64,000 bases of DNA from Pyrobaculum sp. 3827-6 (GCF_025641885.1 NZ_JAOTQN010000001.1:62001-126000); one strand, 5' to 3'; positions 7,940 to 16,608 are shown, numbered from the stretch's first letter. Notes: generated from the letters alone by a model not told the origin. Numbers and translations are program-made.

Positions 7940-8679
7940 CCCCCTAGGTATATCTGGGCTACTAGGGGGTTTGCGAAGACTTGCTGGGGCGGCCCCTCGA
8001 GCACGACCTTGCCTTCGTGCATGAAGTAGGCGTAGTCAGCGTAGTCTACGGCTAGGTCGAGCCGGTGCTCCACGACTAGAAGCGCCACGCCGCTCTTGGC
8101 CAGGTCTCTGAGCCTCTTGAAGAGGTCTAGGGCGAGGCTTGGGTTTAGCCCCGCCGCCGGCTCGTCTAGTAGGAGGACCTCCGCCCCTGACATCACCGCC
8201 CGGGCCAGCTCAAGTAGCTTCATCTGGCCGCCGCTGAGCTCCCCCGCGGGCCTGTCCCACATGTGGTCTAGCCCCACTAGTTTCAGCAACTGGAGGGCCC
8301 TCTCGGCGAGTTCCCTCTCCCCCCTCTGCCACCCGCCGAGGGTCGGCCTTTCCCGCTGGAGGTGGCCCACCACCACGTTGTCTAGGACGGTGAGCCTATG
8401 AGCAATGCGGGGGGTCTGGAAGGTTCTGAATATGCCGAGCCTCCTCCGGTCGTGGGGCGGCGCCTTTGTTATATCCCTCCCGCCGTAGTATATCCTCCCC
8501 CCGTCTGGGGGGATTACGCCGGTGATTACGTTTATGAGTGTCGTCTTCCCCGAGCCGTTTGGCCCGGCTAGGAGGGTGAAAAAACCTGGTTTTACCTCGA
8601 CGGTGGCCCCGTCGAGGGCCTTGACCCCGCCGAAGCGCTTGACTATCCGCTCAACTCTTAGTAATGGCCCAGATTTCAT
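7936..8679 (-). CDS. livG: Branched-chain amino-acid type ABC transporter ATPase LivG
   Basis: This 247-residue ATPase has Walker A GPNGSGKTT, signature LSGGQMK, Walker B LLLDEPAAGL and VVEHRLDL, the LivG-type switch region. The start at 8679 overlaps the end of the livJ gene by 29 bases, so translation is probably coupled. It dimerises with LivF on the cytoplasmic side of the permease. Confidence 0.9.
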   Translation of the reverse strand: MKSGPLLRVERIVKRFGGVKALDGATVEVKPGFFTLLAGPNGSGKTTLINVITGVIPPDGGRIYYGGRDITKAPPHDRRRLGIFRTFQTPRIAHRLTVLDNVVVGHLQRERPTLGGWQRGERELAERALQLLKLVGLDHMWDRPAGELSGGQMKLLELARAVMSGAEVLLLDEPAAGLNPSLALDLFKRLRDLAKSGVALLVVEHRLDLAVDYADYAYFMHEGKVVLEGPPQQVFANPLVAQIYLGG

Positions 8680-10069
8680 AATCGGCGCTGTCTCTGTCTC
8701 CCGCCTCGTTTAGCTTGGTGTATCCCGAGGCGCCGAAGTACCTGCCGGCGACTTCGGGGAATATCTGATGTATCTTCTGGGTGTCTGTGGTGCCGGCTTG
8801 TAGTATGGAGTACGCGATTAGCCAGATGGCGTCGTAGGCGTTGTACGCGTACGAGTCTGGCTCTCTGTTGTAGTTCTGGAGTATGTAGTTGCGGACTCTG
8901 TCGTAGTAGGGGCTGCGGGCCGGTGCGAACTTGGGGCTGACGAACCCGCCGACCGCCGCGGCGAACTCGGCGGCGTCGGGGACTAACAGCTCTTTGAGTC
9001 CGGTGGAGCCGTCTGCGCCGTACCACTTGACTTGCCTCAGCTCGGGGTACTTGGCGGCGGTGATGAATATGGTCTGCAACTCGGCGAATCCGAACGCGGC
9101 GACGGCTACCTTATCTGCGCCGTATTTAGACACGGCGTCTCTAACCCTCTGGGCCAAGACGCTTACCTCTGTGGAGAACTCGCCTTTCTGGGGGTCGTAA
9201 GTCGCGGCGCGGACCACCTCGAAGCCTCTGGACTGGGCTAGGGACTCCAGGCCCTTAACGAGGCCGTTGCCCCAGTCGTCGTTGCGCCATATCACCACGA
9301 CGGCCTTCACCCCCGCGTCTTGTAGAATCTTAGATATGGCCCTCACCTGTTTGTTGTCGTCTGGCGGGAGTCTGAATATGTAGTCGTTGGGTATCGCAAG
9401 CGCCGGCGCCGTGGAGGATATGGATATTGTGACCAGCTTGTTCTCGTCGGCGTAGGGCTTCATAGTCCTAACCTCGCCTGAGGTCCTCACCACGTAGAAC
9501 TTCACGCCTCTGCTGTGGAGAGCCTTCATCTGGTCAAGGGCCTTTGTGGGGTCGGCCGCCGTGTCCGCCACCACTACCCTAACTCTAAAAGTGGCGTTTA
9601 TCTTGGTCAGATACGCATTTAAGTCCTGCTCCGCCAGCCTAGCCGCGGCGGCGGCCAGCTCGCCTAGGGAGGCGAGGCGCCCACTGAGAGGCTGCAACAC
9701 CCCGATCTCGACGACGTTCGGCGCCTCGGTGGGCTTGACGTCGACTATGACTGGGGTGAGGTAGCCGGAGGGGGGCTGTTGCACGGGGGGCTGTCCCTTC
9801 ACCACCTTGTCGTCGGCCGCTATGTACATCCCGATAAGTGTCCACTTGTAGCTAGGCGCGGCTGACGTGGTGGACGTCGCTGTTGGCGACGTGGTTGCCG
9901 TTGTCTGTGTAGTGGTTGCGGCGGGGGGCGTCGTCGCTGTGGAGGTGGTGGCTGGGGGTGTCTGTCTGGGCGTTGTGGTTTGTTGAGGCGGGGCGCTGGC
10001 GTAGTAGAGAAGCGCCGCTACAGCCACTACAACAACAGCTATGATTATTCCCATCACCGTCTTATTCAT
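8651..10069 (-). CDS. livJ: LivJ-like substrate-binding lipoprotein/anchored protein
   Basis: The 472-residue protein begins with a hydrophobic anchor (about residues 5-27) and a Thr/Ala/Pro-rich linker (about 28-75), the usual way archaea tether binding proteins to the membrane. The rest is a periplasmic-binding fold of the branched-chain amino-acid family: VEIGVLQPLSGRLASLGE starts the first lobe and VVVIWRNDDWGNGL lies in the second. It delivers substrate to LivHM. The ligand may be a branched-chain amino acid, urea or an amide. Confidence 0.9.
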   Translation of the reverse strand: MNKTVMGIIIAVVVVAVAALLYYASAPPQQTTTPRQTPPATTSTATTPPAATTTQTTATTSPTATSTTSAAPSYKWTLIGMYIAADDKVVKGQPPVQQPPSGYLTPVIVDVKPTEAPNVVEIGVLQPLSGRLASLGELAAAAARLAEQDLNAYLTKINATFRVRVVVADTAADPTKALDQMKALHSRGVKFYVVRTSGEVRTMKPYADENKLVTISISSTAPALAIPNDYIFRLPPDDNKQVRAISKILQDAGVKAVVVIWRNDDWGNGLVKGLESLAQSRGFEVVRAATYDPQKGEFSTEVSVLAQRVRDAVSKYGADKVAVAAFGFAELQTIFITAAKYPELRQVKWYGADGSTGLKELLVPDAAEFAAAVGGFVSPKFAPARSPYYDRVRNYILQNYNREPDSYAYNAYDAIWLIAYSILQAGTTDTQKIHQIFPEVAGRYFGASGYTKLNEAGDRDSADYEIWAITKS

Positions 10070-10085
10070 GCTTGGATGTTTTGCT

Positions 10086-10108
10086 GTATTTTTAAGCTTT
10101 TTAAAAGC
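10086..10108. promoter_or_regulatory. Overlapping divergent TATA boxes of livJ and livH
   Basis: On the reverse strand GCTTAAAAATAC points to a start near the livJ ATG (10069). On the forward strand the palindrome GCTTTTTAAAAGC (10096-10108) sits 25 nt before the livH ATG (10127). The two boxes abut, so the two half-operons of one transporter share a single short control region. Confidence 0.55.
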
Positions 10109-10126
10109 TGGTTTAGTCTCGGCTTT

Positions 10127-11089
10127 ATGAAGATAATTTACCTAGTGGGGGGCGTATTCGCCGCGTGGGTGGCGGTCTCTTGGTATTTCTGGCCTAGGGA
10201 GGTGGTGGACGCCGTGGTGTACGCCTCTATTCTAGTGCTGGCCTCAATCGGCTTGACGCTCGCCTATCTGACCACGAAGGTGCCCAACTTTGCCCATGGC
10301 GTTTTTATTAACATCGGCGTGATCTCAGCTCTCTCGGTGGCGCAGATTTACAAAACCGCGCCGTACGTCGCACTGCCCCTCGCCGTTGCGCTGTCCACAG
10401 CCGCGGCGCTGGGGCTGTACTTCTTCCTCCTGCCTCTCTACAGGAGGCAGAGCTCGCCGGAGGTTATGATGATGGCCACCATGGCCTACAACATTGTGTT
10501 TATAGGCGTCTTAAACGCCTATGCGGACTGGGCCGGGAGGGCGTACGGCATATTTACAAGAGGGATTACCCTGATGCCGTATGACGTCTCCATAGGGGGC
10601 CAACCCGGGGTCTACCTCCTGGCGCCGCTAGCCGCGGTCGCCACCTCGGCCGCTCTACACCTTTTTCTCAAGACTAAGGTGGGGGCGGCTTTGAGGGCCG
10701 CCGTGGAGAACGAGGAGCTGGCCAGGTCTCTGGGGATAAATGTGGAGAGAATGTACGCCCTTGCCTGGGCCATAGCGGGCGCCGTGGCGGGGATAGCCGG
10801 GGTCTTTCTGCCGCTCTACATCGAGGCTACGCCGGACGTAGGGTGGTTGCTACTCGCCAGCTTCTTCGCGGCGAGTATAGTAGGCGGGCTTAGCAATATC
10901 TACGGGGCCTTGGCCGGGGGGGTTTTGATGGGTTTTGTGGAGGTGCTGGGGACTGTGCAGTTCGCCAGCCTGCTCTACCTCTTGTTTGGAATACCCCAGT
11001 ACCAAGTCACTGCCTACAGGCCGCTGGTGCCTCTGCTTGCGATTGCCGTGACGTTGCTAATCTCCCCCCGGGGCCTGTTGGGGAGATGA
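10127..11089 (+). CDS. livH: Branched-chain amino-acid type permease LivH
   Basis: This 320-residue integral membrane protein has about eight hydrophobic segments and the family features LASIGLTLAYLTTKVPNFAHG near the N-terminus and a cytoplasmic loop KTKVGAALRAAVENEELARSLGIN (given here only as landmarks KVGAALRAA and ELARSLGIN). The ATG at 10127 fits the TATA box 25 nt upstream; a longer upstream frame would read through the promoter. Its stop overlaps livM (ATGA). Confidence 0.88.
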   Translation: MKIIYLVGGVFAAWVAVSWYFWPREVVDAVVYASILVLASIGLTLAYLTTKVPNFAHGVFINIGVISALSVAQIYKTAPYVALPLAVALSTAAALGLYFFLLPLYRRQSSPEVMMMATMAYNIVFIGVLNAYADWAGRAYGIFTRGITLMPYDVSIGGQPGVYLLAPLAAVATSAALHLFLKTKVGAALRAAVENEELARSLGINVERMYALAWAIAGAVAGIAGVFLPLYIEATPDVGWLLLASFFAASIVGGLSNIYGALAGGVLMGFVEVLGTVQFASLLYLLFGIPQYQVTAYRPLVPLLAIAVTLLISPRGLLGR

Positions 11090-12186
11090 GGCCCTACGTC
11101 GGGCTCATAGCGTATCTGGCCAGCGCCGCGCTTGTGTGGGCCACTGGACGCGACGCGGCTAGCTACATACTCACGACTGTGGTTGACATATCTGTATATC
11201 TCCTCATTACCCTCTCACTTAACCTAGAGGCTGGCATCGCCGGCATTCCCAACTTCGGCAGAGTGCTCACCGTTGCCTTCGGCGCCTACGTCGCCGGCGG
11301 CGTCGTGGGGAGGGTGGCGTTGTGGATAGCAGGCCTTAGCTACGACTACGTGGCCGACAACCCCTCCGCCGTGTCTGCCCTCGCGAGAGGCTTATCACAA
11401 CCTCAAGCCGTCCTCCTCCTACTCGTGGGGCTGGCCGCCAGCGCCTTGGTCGGCGCGGCGCTGGGCGCCCTCTCCTCTCTGCCGGCGAGGAGGCTGTCAG
11501 CTGACTACTTGGCAATTACGTTGCTCGCCTTTGGCGACGTGGCTTACTACGTGGGGCTTAACTACGAGCCGCTTGTAGGCGGTACTCTAGGCGTGGCGAC
11601 GCCGCCGATATACGAGAGGCTTTTTGGAGGCGGCGCCGCGAGGGCCATCGGGGCCGCGCTGGTGTCAGCCGCCGTGGCGGCCGCCGCGTACGCCCTGTTA
11701 CTGAGGCTGGACAAGTCGCCCTTTGGCAGGGTTTTGAGAATACATAGGGAAGATCCCGAACTGGTCTCTGTGCTTGGGAGGGACCCCGCGGTGCTGAGGG
11801 CGTGGACCATGGCTATCGGCGGCGCCGTGTCGGCTGTGGCGGGTCTCCTCTACGCCCTCTACGTGGGGGCCGTGCATCCGAGGGGTTTCGAGAGGATAAC
11901 CTTCACCTTCTACCCGTGGCTTATAATGGTGATGGGAGGCATGGGCAACAGCCGCGGGGTGGTGGAGGGCGTGTTTATATTTATAGTGATATACCGCCTC
12001 CTTGATATATACAAATACGAAGTGGGCGCCGTGGTGGGCTTCGACCCGGTGTGGCTTGGCTACATGCTGTTCGGAGCCGTGGCCATTGTTATTATATTGA
12101 CAATGCCCAGAGGAATACGCCCAGAGGAGGTAAAGCCCCTAGCCGCGGGGCTGGCAACCGCCAGGCGGGAGGGGCAGGGCGCATAG
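11086..12186 (+). CDS. livM: Branched-chain amino-acid type permease LivM
   Basis: The 366-residue membrane protein has the LivM hallmark GIPNFGRVLTVAFGAYVAG in its second segment and a cytoplasmic loop with KSPFGRVLRIHREDPELV that contacts the ATPase. It pairs with LivH to form the channel. The two permease genes form their own operon, divergent from livJGF, rather than the single operon usual in bacteria. Confidence 0.9.
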   Translation: MRPYVGLIAYLASAALVWATGRDAASYILTTVVDISVYLLITLSLNLEAGIAGIPNFGRVLTVAFGAYVAGGVVGRVALWIAGLSYDYVADNPSAVSALARGLSQPQAVLLLLVGLAASALVGAALGALSSLPARRLSADYLAITLLAFGDVAYYVGLNYEPLVGGTLGVATPPIYERLFGGGAARAIGAALVSAAVAAAAYALLLRLDKSPFGRVLRIHREDPELVSVLGRDPAVLRAWTMAIGGAVSAVAGLLYALYVGAVHPRGFERITFTFYPWLIMVMGGMGNSRGVVEGVFIFIVIYRLLDIYKYEVGAVVGFDPVWLGYMLFGAVAIVIILTMPRGIRPEEVKPLAAGLATARREGQGA

Positions 12187-12351
12187 GCGCCAACTGGGGC
12201 GCGTCAAGACGGCGCGTACGCCGGGCGCCGTTCTAGTCTAACCCCGCTTTCTTGTATACCACTACGATGACTGCCGCTCTCCACAGGTGGCGGCCGCGGT
12301 CAGAACGATTCCATCGATTTGTGTTGTTAGAAGTTGTTTCGGAATAGAAAT

Positions 12352-12363
12352 GCTTAAAAATAC
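12352..12363 (+). promoter_or_regulatory. TATA box of the peroxiredoxin gene
   Basis: GCTTAAAAATAC centred at about 12357 predicts a start near 12382. This favours the second ATG (12382, MTEIKGP) over the ATG at 12364, which lies only 1 nt downstream of the box. Confidence 0.55.
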
Positions 12364-12381
12364 ATGTTGAGCAATAGAGAC

Positions 12382-13035
12382 ATGACAGAAATAAAGGGTC
12401 CATACCTCGGAATGAAGATCCCAGAGGATCTGTGCTTCAACACAGACCACGGCCAGAAGTGCTTCAGAGACTACAAGGGTAAGTGGCTGTTGCTCTTCAG
12501 CCACCCAGGCGACTTCACGCCAGTGTGCACCACAGAGTTCGTTGCGTTTAGTAGGAAGTATGAGGAGTTTAAGAAGAGGGGCGTCGAGTTGCTGGGCCTC
12601 AGCGTCGACAGCAACTACAGCCACATAGAGTGGAAGAAGCAGATAGAGCAGGCCTTCGGCGTCAAGGTTCCGTTCCCCATAATCGCCGACGTGGATATGA
12701 AGGTGGCCAGCATCTTCAACGCAGTGCCGCCGGGCCAAACTCACGCTGTGAGGGTCTCTGCATTAATAGATCCCGACTTGAAGCTGGCGTGGTTCGCCGC
12801 CTATCCCTACAACAATGGCAGGAACATCGACGAGATACTGAGAGTCATCGACGCAATTCAGTTCTCCTACAAGTACGGCTACGCCACCCCCGCCGACTGG
12901 AAGCCCGGCGATCCGGTCATCGTGCTACCACCAACGACGACGGAGGCCGCCGAGAAGAGGCTTAAGGAGCCCGGCATCGACTGCAAATACTGGTGGTTCT
13001 GCACAAAGAAGTACGAGCTAGTCGTCAAAGCCTAA
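12382..13035 (+). CDS. Peroxiredoxin, archaeal 1-Cys/Prx6 type with C-terminal Cys pair
   Basis: The product (217 residues from ATG 12382) reduces hydrogen peroxide and organic peroxides in the cytoplasm. The peroxidatic Cys is in FTPVCTTEF, with the preceding HPGDF of the active site and a later Arg in the HAVRVS context. The C-terminal arm carries GIDCKYWWFC, the pair of Cys known to act in resolution in the Aeropyrum homologue. It is monocistronic with its own TATA box. Its 3' end overlaps by stop codons a decayed convergent gene, an arrangement repeated at 14830 with a nearly deleted copy of this gene. Confidence 0.92.
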   Translation: MTEIKGPYLGMKIPEDLCFNTDHGQKCFRDYKGKWLLLFSHPGDFTPVCTTEFVAFSRKYEEFKKRGVELLGLSVDSNYSHIEWKKQIEQAFGVKVPFPIIADVDMKVASIFNAVPPGQTHAVRVSALIDPDLKLAWFAAYPYNNGRNIDEILRVIDAIQFSYKYGYATPADWKPGDPVIVLPPTTTEAAEKRLKEPGIDCKYWWFCTKKYELVVKA

Positions 13036-13425
13036 AACCAATCCACAAGCTTCTTCCAAGTCTCCACCACATATTTCATCCTCCTATACCTGCCAGCAAT
13101 TCATTTTTCCAGCTCCCCCAACTCCCCCTCTATAGGCCGCTTTCCACATTCGCCAAGGCAACCCCACGTCAGCATATATACAGCTTGCAGACGTCCGCCG
13201 ACTTGTTCAACTAACACCCCCATGTCTAGCTTGAAGCGGTAGATAAATCAATCAAAAGCGGCAAACGTCGCAAAGAACCATGCAGTTCTCTCCTCGAGTC
13301 TTCACTGCGCCGCCGTATGTCACTTATTTAAACTCGGCATCTTTTTCTTCATCTCCTACACGTATTTTTAAAGAGCCTCTTATCTCAACTCTGGAGCGTG
13401 GCTCCACACGTCTCTAGTTGTGTGG
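13032..13425 (-). pseudogene. Decayed copy (A) of the unknown gene at 14827-15360
   Basis: On the reverse strand the end reads ETWKKLVDWF then TAG overlapping the peroxiredoxin stop, matching GTWKKLVDWF of the copy at 14827. Further matches are EERTAWFFA, FIYRFKLDMGV and VTYGGA, but they fall in different frames with several stops (for example TGA within KLEK-IAGRY and TAA before VTYGGA). About 100 bases present in the other copy are absent here. There is no intact gene in 13036-13745. Confidence 0.7.
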
Positions 13426-13436
13426 AAGATTTAACT

Positions 13437-13556
13437 ATACCCCAGTTTACATCTATGTAGGTGCCGCTGGCGAAAATAGCAATTACCACAGCCACCTCTT
13501 CGGGCCTCCCCACGCGCTTCATGTCTAGTTCTCGCCTAAGCCTCTACGTCGCCTAT
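13437..13556 (-). pseudogene. Remnant of SDR 3' end (copy A)
   Basis: The reverse strand encodes RVGRPEEVAVVIAIFASG and then YIDVNWG, matching RVGKPEEVAEVIAFLVSDG and FIDVNGGWYG at the end of the intact SDR at 15348. The Gly-Gly has become Asn-Trp-Gly and nothing of the N-terminal two thirds remains. From 13560 to 13740 I see only noncoding sequence, apart from 12 bases at 13629-13640 identical to the start of the peroxiredoxin gene. Confidence 0.65.
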
Positions 13557-13745
13557 ATATTCCTCGCCTAGAGGGCCCCACGAGCTGAACAAAATGACAG
13601 TGGCGCTACCCGGGGCCCTAGTGGTACGCATGACAGAAATCACACCTTATCTTTAAGATTCCGCGCTGGTCCTGTGTGTACAATTTAGCCAAATGTCAAT
13701 TTTTTGCCGTACGTAAAGTAAAAATTGGTATGAAAGTGTAGTTAC

Positions 13746-14723
13746 ATGGTCAATAAGTACACGGTGTATATCGCCGTGGTTGCTGTGGTTGTATTAGCAA
13801 TTACTGGCTATATGGCAAATGTCTACGCAGGTAGAGAGGCCGCTGAAAGCTTCTATCCCACGGAGGAGGCCGGGCAGAAGGTAGAGTTCAATAGTTATGA
13901 CGAAGCCACTCGATATATAAACAATTTCTTAAGGGGAGTGTCTGATTTTCTCAGTTCAAGGTTAAGAGCCGCGTTGTCAGAGAGTAACGTTAGGTATCTG
14001 AATAGGTCTAAGCTACGCGGCACCGCCGTTGAGCATCTCTTAAATCGCACAGTAGCTGTTGTAGAAGCTAGTGGCAAAACGTATGCGGTGGCGCTTCCAC
14101 AGGGCGTAACAAACCCCGCTGAAAGATTTGAAGTGTATGATGTCGAAACTGGTAGGAGAGTGCCGTCTAGGACAGTTGTAAAAAGTAGAGTAACTGGTGA
14201 ATATAAGGTACCTATAGATCAAAACACAACTATAGTAATAAATATACGCGGTATCATATATAAAATTAATATAGATGATCAATCACAAGTTCAACCGCTA
14301 GCAGTAGTCGCAGTATACAACAACTACGGCGTTGAGTGGTACTACGGCAACCAATGGGTAGCATCGGTATACGCCGCTGGCTACTTTACTATAGATATGC
14401 AGACAGGCGTAAAGGATATACTACCAGCTGGATGGTTAGACACAAACTACAATATTGTAACTGAGTGTTACAGAGATACGCCAGGTAAGGCTTATTATTC
14501 GGCTAGTTATAGATTCGGAGCGGTGCAGATAGTGGCGGTCCACTCTAATTTCATGTGTCCGGGCGCCACATGGCTTTACAGCTATCCATGGATAGGCATA
14601 GACGGCGTAACTGGGCAGTGGATATATCCAAATGGGATTCCAGCTGACAAATCGTGGAGTGTAACAAACTGTCAATGTAATAACGTACAAACTGTCTATC
14701 CTCCTACGTTTCCCGGTAAGTAA
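13746..14723 (+). CDS. Membrane-anchored secreted protein of unknown function
   Basis: The 325-residue protein has an N-terminal membrane anchor or signal (about residues 6-26, YIAVVAVVVLAITGYMANVY) and a long extracellular part rich in Tyr, Trp, Asn and Val, with four Cys in the last third that could form disulfides. There is no recognised family. Codon use is AT-richer than its neighbours. It sits between the two halves of a duplicated segment, and may have been inserted into the 5' part of a peroxiredoxin copy. Transcription probably starts from an A/T-rich region at about 13715-13735. Confidence 0.7.
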   Translation: MVNKYTVYIAVVAVVVLAITGYMANVYAGREAAESFYPTEEAGQKVEFNSYDEATRYINNFLRGVSDFLSSRLRAALSESNVRYLNRSKLRGTAVEHLLNRTVAVVEASGKTYAVALPQGVTNPAERFEVYDVETGRRVPSRTVVKSRVTGEYKVPIDQNTTIVINIRGIIYKINIDDQSQVQPLAVVAVYNNYGVEWYYGNQWVASVYAAGYFTIDMQTGVKDILPAGWLDTNYNIVTECYRDTPGKAYYSASYRFGAVQIVAVHSNFMCPGATWLYSYPWIGIDGVTGQWIYPNGIPADKSWSVTNCQCNNVQTVYPPTFPGK

Positions 14724-14732
14724 ATCCCCCAG

Positions 14733-14830
14733 TGGCATTTAGCCGAAAGTACGAGGGGTTTAGGAAGAGGGGCGTCGAGTTGCTGGGCCTCAGCGTCGAC
14801 ACCAACTACGAGCTTGTCGTCAAGGCCTAA
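14733..14830 (+). pseudogene. Internally deleted peroxiredoxin remnant (copy B)
   Basis: The fragment reads AFSRKYEGFRKRGVELLGLS then VDTNYELVVKA and TAA. The first part equals residues in the middle of the peroxiredoxin at 12382 and the last seven are its exact C-terminus. About 380 bases between two TAC (Tyr) codons are missing, which looks like a microhomology deletion. By eye, the stretch around 14761-14805 differs from the intact gene at only a few bases. Confidence 0.85.
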
Positions 14831-15360
14831 AACCAGTCAACAAGCTTCTTCCAAGTCCCATAGACGTACCTCACTCTCTTTCTAAATCGCCTTGGTAGCC
14901 ACTTCTCCAGCTCCTCCAGCCCTCCTCTGTAGGCGGCGTAGGCGGCCCTCCACATGTACCCCGGCAGGCCGGCGTCTGCGTATACACAGCCCAGGGGCGC
15001 CGTGCCCCTCGCCGTCTTGTCCACCTCCATCCCCAGGTCTAGCCTAAAGCGGTAGACAAAGCGGTCGAAGGCTGAAAACGCAGCGAAGAACCACGCAGTC
15101 CTCTCCTCTAGGGCTATCTTCACCGCGTCTTGGAACCACTGGTTTTGCCAAATCGTTCCGCTTCTAACCACCTCCCCCAGCTCTCTGAGGCTGACCTCCG
15201 CCGAGATGATCGGCCTACTTCTCTACACGCCGCCGTACGTCACCTCTGTGAAATACGCAGTCCTCTCCACGTCGGCGACTCTTATCTTTAAGACTCCCTT
15301 TATCTCAGCCCTAGACCTCAGCTCCACGTAGAATCCGTGTGGCAGATTTAACCATACCAC
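14827..15360 (-). pseudogene. Unknown gene interrupted by one in-frame TAG (copy B)
   Basis: An uninterrupted frame runs from GTG 15171 to TAG 14827 (114 residues, ending KKLVDWF). The same frame continues upstream for 63 codons of coding-like sequence (FYVELRSRAEIKGVLKIRV, then TYGGV and RPIISAEVSLRELGEV), back to GTG 15360, which overlaps the SDR stop. The only break is TAG at 15223-15225; a C or T at its third base would give Tyr. Either the gene has a recent nonsense mutation or two short products are made. I do not recognise the family. It is downstream of, and was probably translated together with, the SDR. Confidence 0.65.
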
Positions 15361-16079
15361 CCGCCGTTGACATCGATAAAGGCCCCGTTGATGTAGGAGG
15401 CCCCGTCGCTTACAAGAAAGGCGATTACCTCAGCCACCTCCTCGGGCTTCCCAACCCTCCTAATATATACCATGTTCCTTGCCCAGGTCTCTATATCCCC
15501 GGTCTGCGCTTTTTCGTGAAACGGCGTATCTATAAGGCCGGGTAACACAGCGACGACTCTAATCCCCCGGGGCCCCAGCTCCTTCGCAAGGGCTCTGGTT
15601 AGGCCTAGGAGCCCCGCCTTGGCGGCGGCGTAGGCAAAGGCGCCTCTGCCGCCCCCCGTGTAGGCCGCCACCGAGCTTACATAGACCACGGCGCCTCCCC
15701 TCATCAATGGCACGAAGAGCCTCGTCGCTATGTAGGCGCTGGTGAGGTTGAGATCTATCAGAGATCTCCAGTACTCTAGATCTGACTCCTCCAGCGTTCT
15801 GCGTTGCGGCAGGCCCCCGGCGTTGGCCACGAGGGCATCTACCCTCTCGAAGGTGCGGCCCACCTCGTCGGCGAACATCTTCATATCGTCCCACGACGTG
15901 GCGTCTGCCCTGCGGTAGAGGACGCGGACTCCGTAGCTCTCAGCCTCTTTAGCCACGGCGCGGGCCTGGGCCTCGCTCCGTAGATAGGTAAACGCGACGT
16001 CGTAGCCCCTCCTAGCCAGGGCCTTGACCGTGGCGGCTCCGATGCCGGTGGAGCCCCCCGTCACCGCTGCCACGGGCAT
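15348..16079 (-). CDS. Short-chain dehydrogenase/reductase
   Basis: The 243-residue enzyme is a classical SDR of the 3-oxoacyl-ACP/glucose dehydrogenase-like group. It has the nucleotide-binding TGGSTGIG (residues 7-14), the structural NAG, a Ser in VYVSSVAAY and the catalytic YAAAK. The C-terminus ends DVNGGWYG. The substrate cannot be predicted. Its 3' end was copied in the duplicated segment at 13437. It is divergent from the DUF429 gene. Confidence 0.9.
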   Translation of the reverse strand: MPVAAVTGGSTGIGAATVKALARRGYDVAFTYLRSEAQARAVAKEAESYGVRVLYRRADATSWDDMKMFADEVGRTFERVDALVANAGGLPQRRTLEESDLEYWRSLIDLNLTSAYIATRLFVPLMRGGAVVYVSSVAAYTGGGRGAFAYAAAKAGLLGLTRALAKELGPRGIRVVAVLPGLIDTPFHEKAQTGDIETWARNMVYIRRVGKPEEVAEVIAFLVSDGASYINGAFIDVNGGWYG

Positions 16080-16107
16080 ATACTCTATAAACTGGTTGTT
16101 TATTTAC

Positions 16108-16608
16108 GTGATCGTCGCCGGTATCGACCTGGCGGTTAACAGACCCACAGCCATAGCCGTCTTTAGAGACTGCACGCCGCTTTACTACGGACTGGCGCAG
16201 ACGGACGTCGACATTGTGTCTGTCGCCTCGTTGCTAGGCCCCTCGATCGTAGCTATAGACGCGCCGCTCTCCAAGCCCGAGGGGGGCGGGGGGCTGAGGG
16301 ATGTCGAGAGGGAGCTGAGGCGCCTCGGCTACAGGCTACTGCCGCCGCTCATGGGGCCGATGCGGGGGCTCACGGAGCGCGGGATTAGGCTCAGCAAGAT
16401 GATCGACGGAAGGGTTATAGAAGTGCACCCGTTGACGAGCCTAAGGGCTATGGGGATGTCCAGGGAGGACCTCTCCCGCGTCTTGGGGCTGAGGCATAGA
16501 GATCTTCTCGACGCCGCGGCGGCCGCGCTGACCGCGGTGGCCTACGCCAGGGGCTTCTACCGGGAAATCGGCCCCTTCATACTCCCCACGGCGAGGGTGT
16601 GTTTCTAG
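16108..16608 (+). CDS. DUF429 family protein (RNase H-like fold)
   Basis: From GTG 16108 the product has 166 residues and begins MIVAGIDLAVNRPTAIAVF, the first strand of the RNase H-like fold with its conserved Asp. IAIDAPLSKP, RDVERELRRLG and RVIEVHPLTS are further landmarks of DUF429. The molecular function is unproven; a nuclease has been proposed for the family. CTCTATAAAC at 16083-16092 supports the GTG start. The stop overlaps the convergent flavoprotein gene by four bases. Confidence 0.8.
   Translation: MIVAGIDLAVNRPTAIAVFRDCTPLYYGLAQTDVDIVSVASLLGPSIVAIDAPLSKPEGGGGLRDVERELRRLGYRLLPPLMGPMRGLTERGIRLSKMIDGRVIEVHPLTSLRAMGMSREDLSRVLGLRHRDLLDAAAAALTAVAYARGFYREIGPFILPTARVCF

Noticed and set aside
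12187-12351. C/D-box RNA-like element near 12270 (ACGATGA)
   Set aside because: The C box deviates from consensus and no CTGA D box is at a suitable distance.
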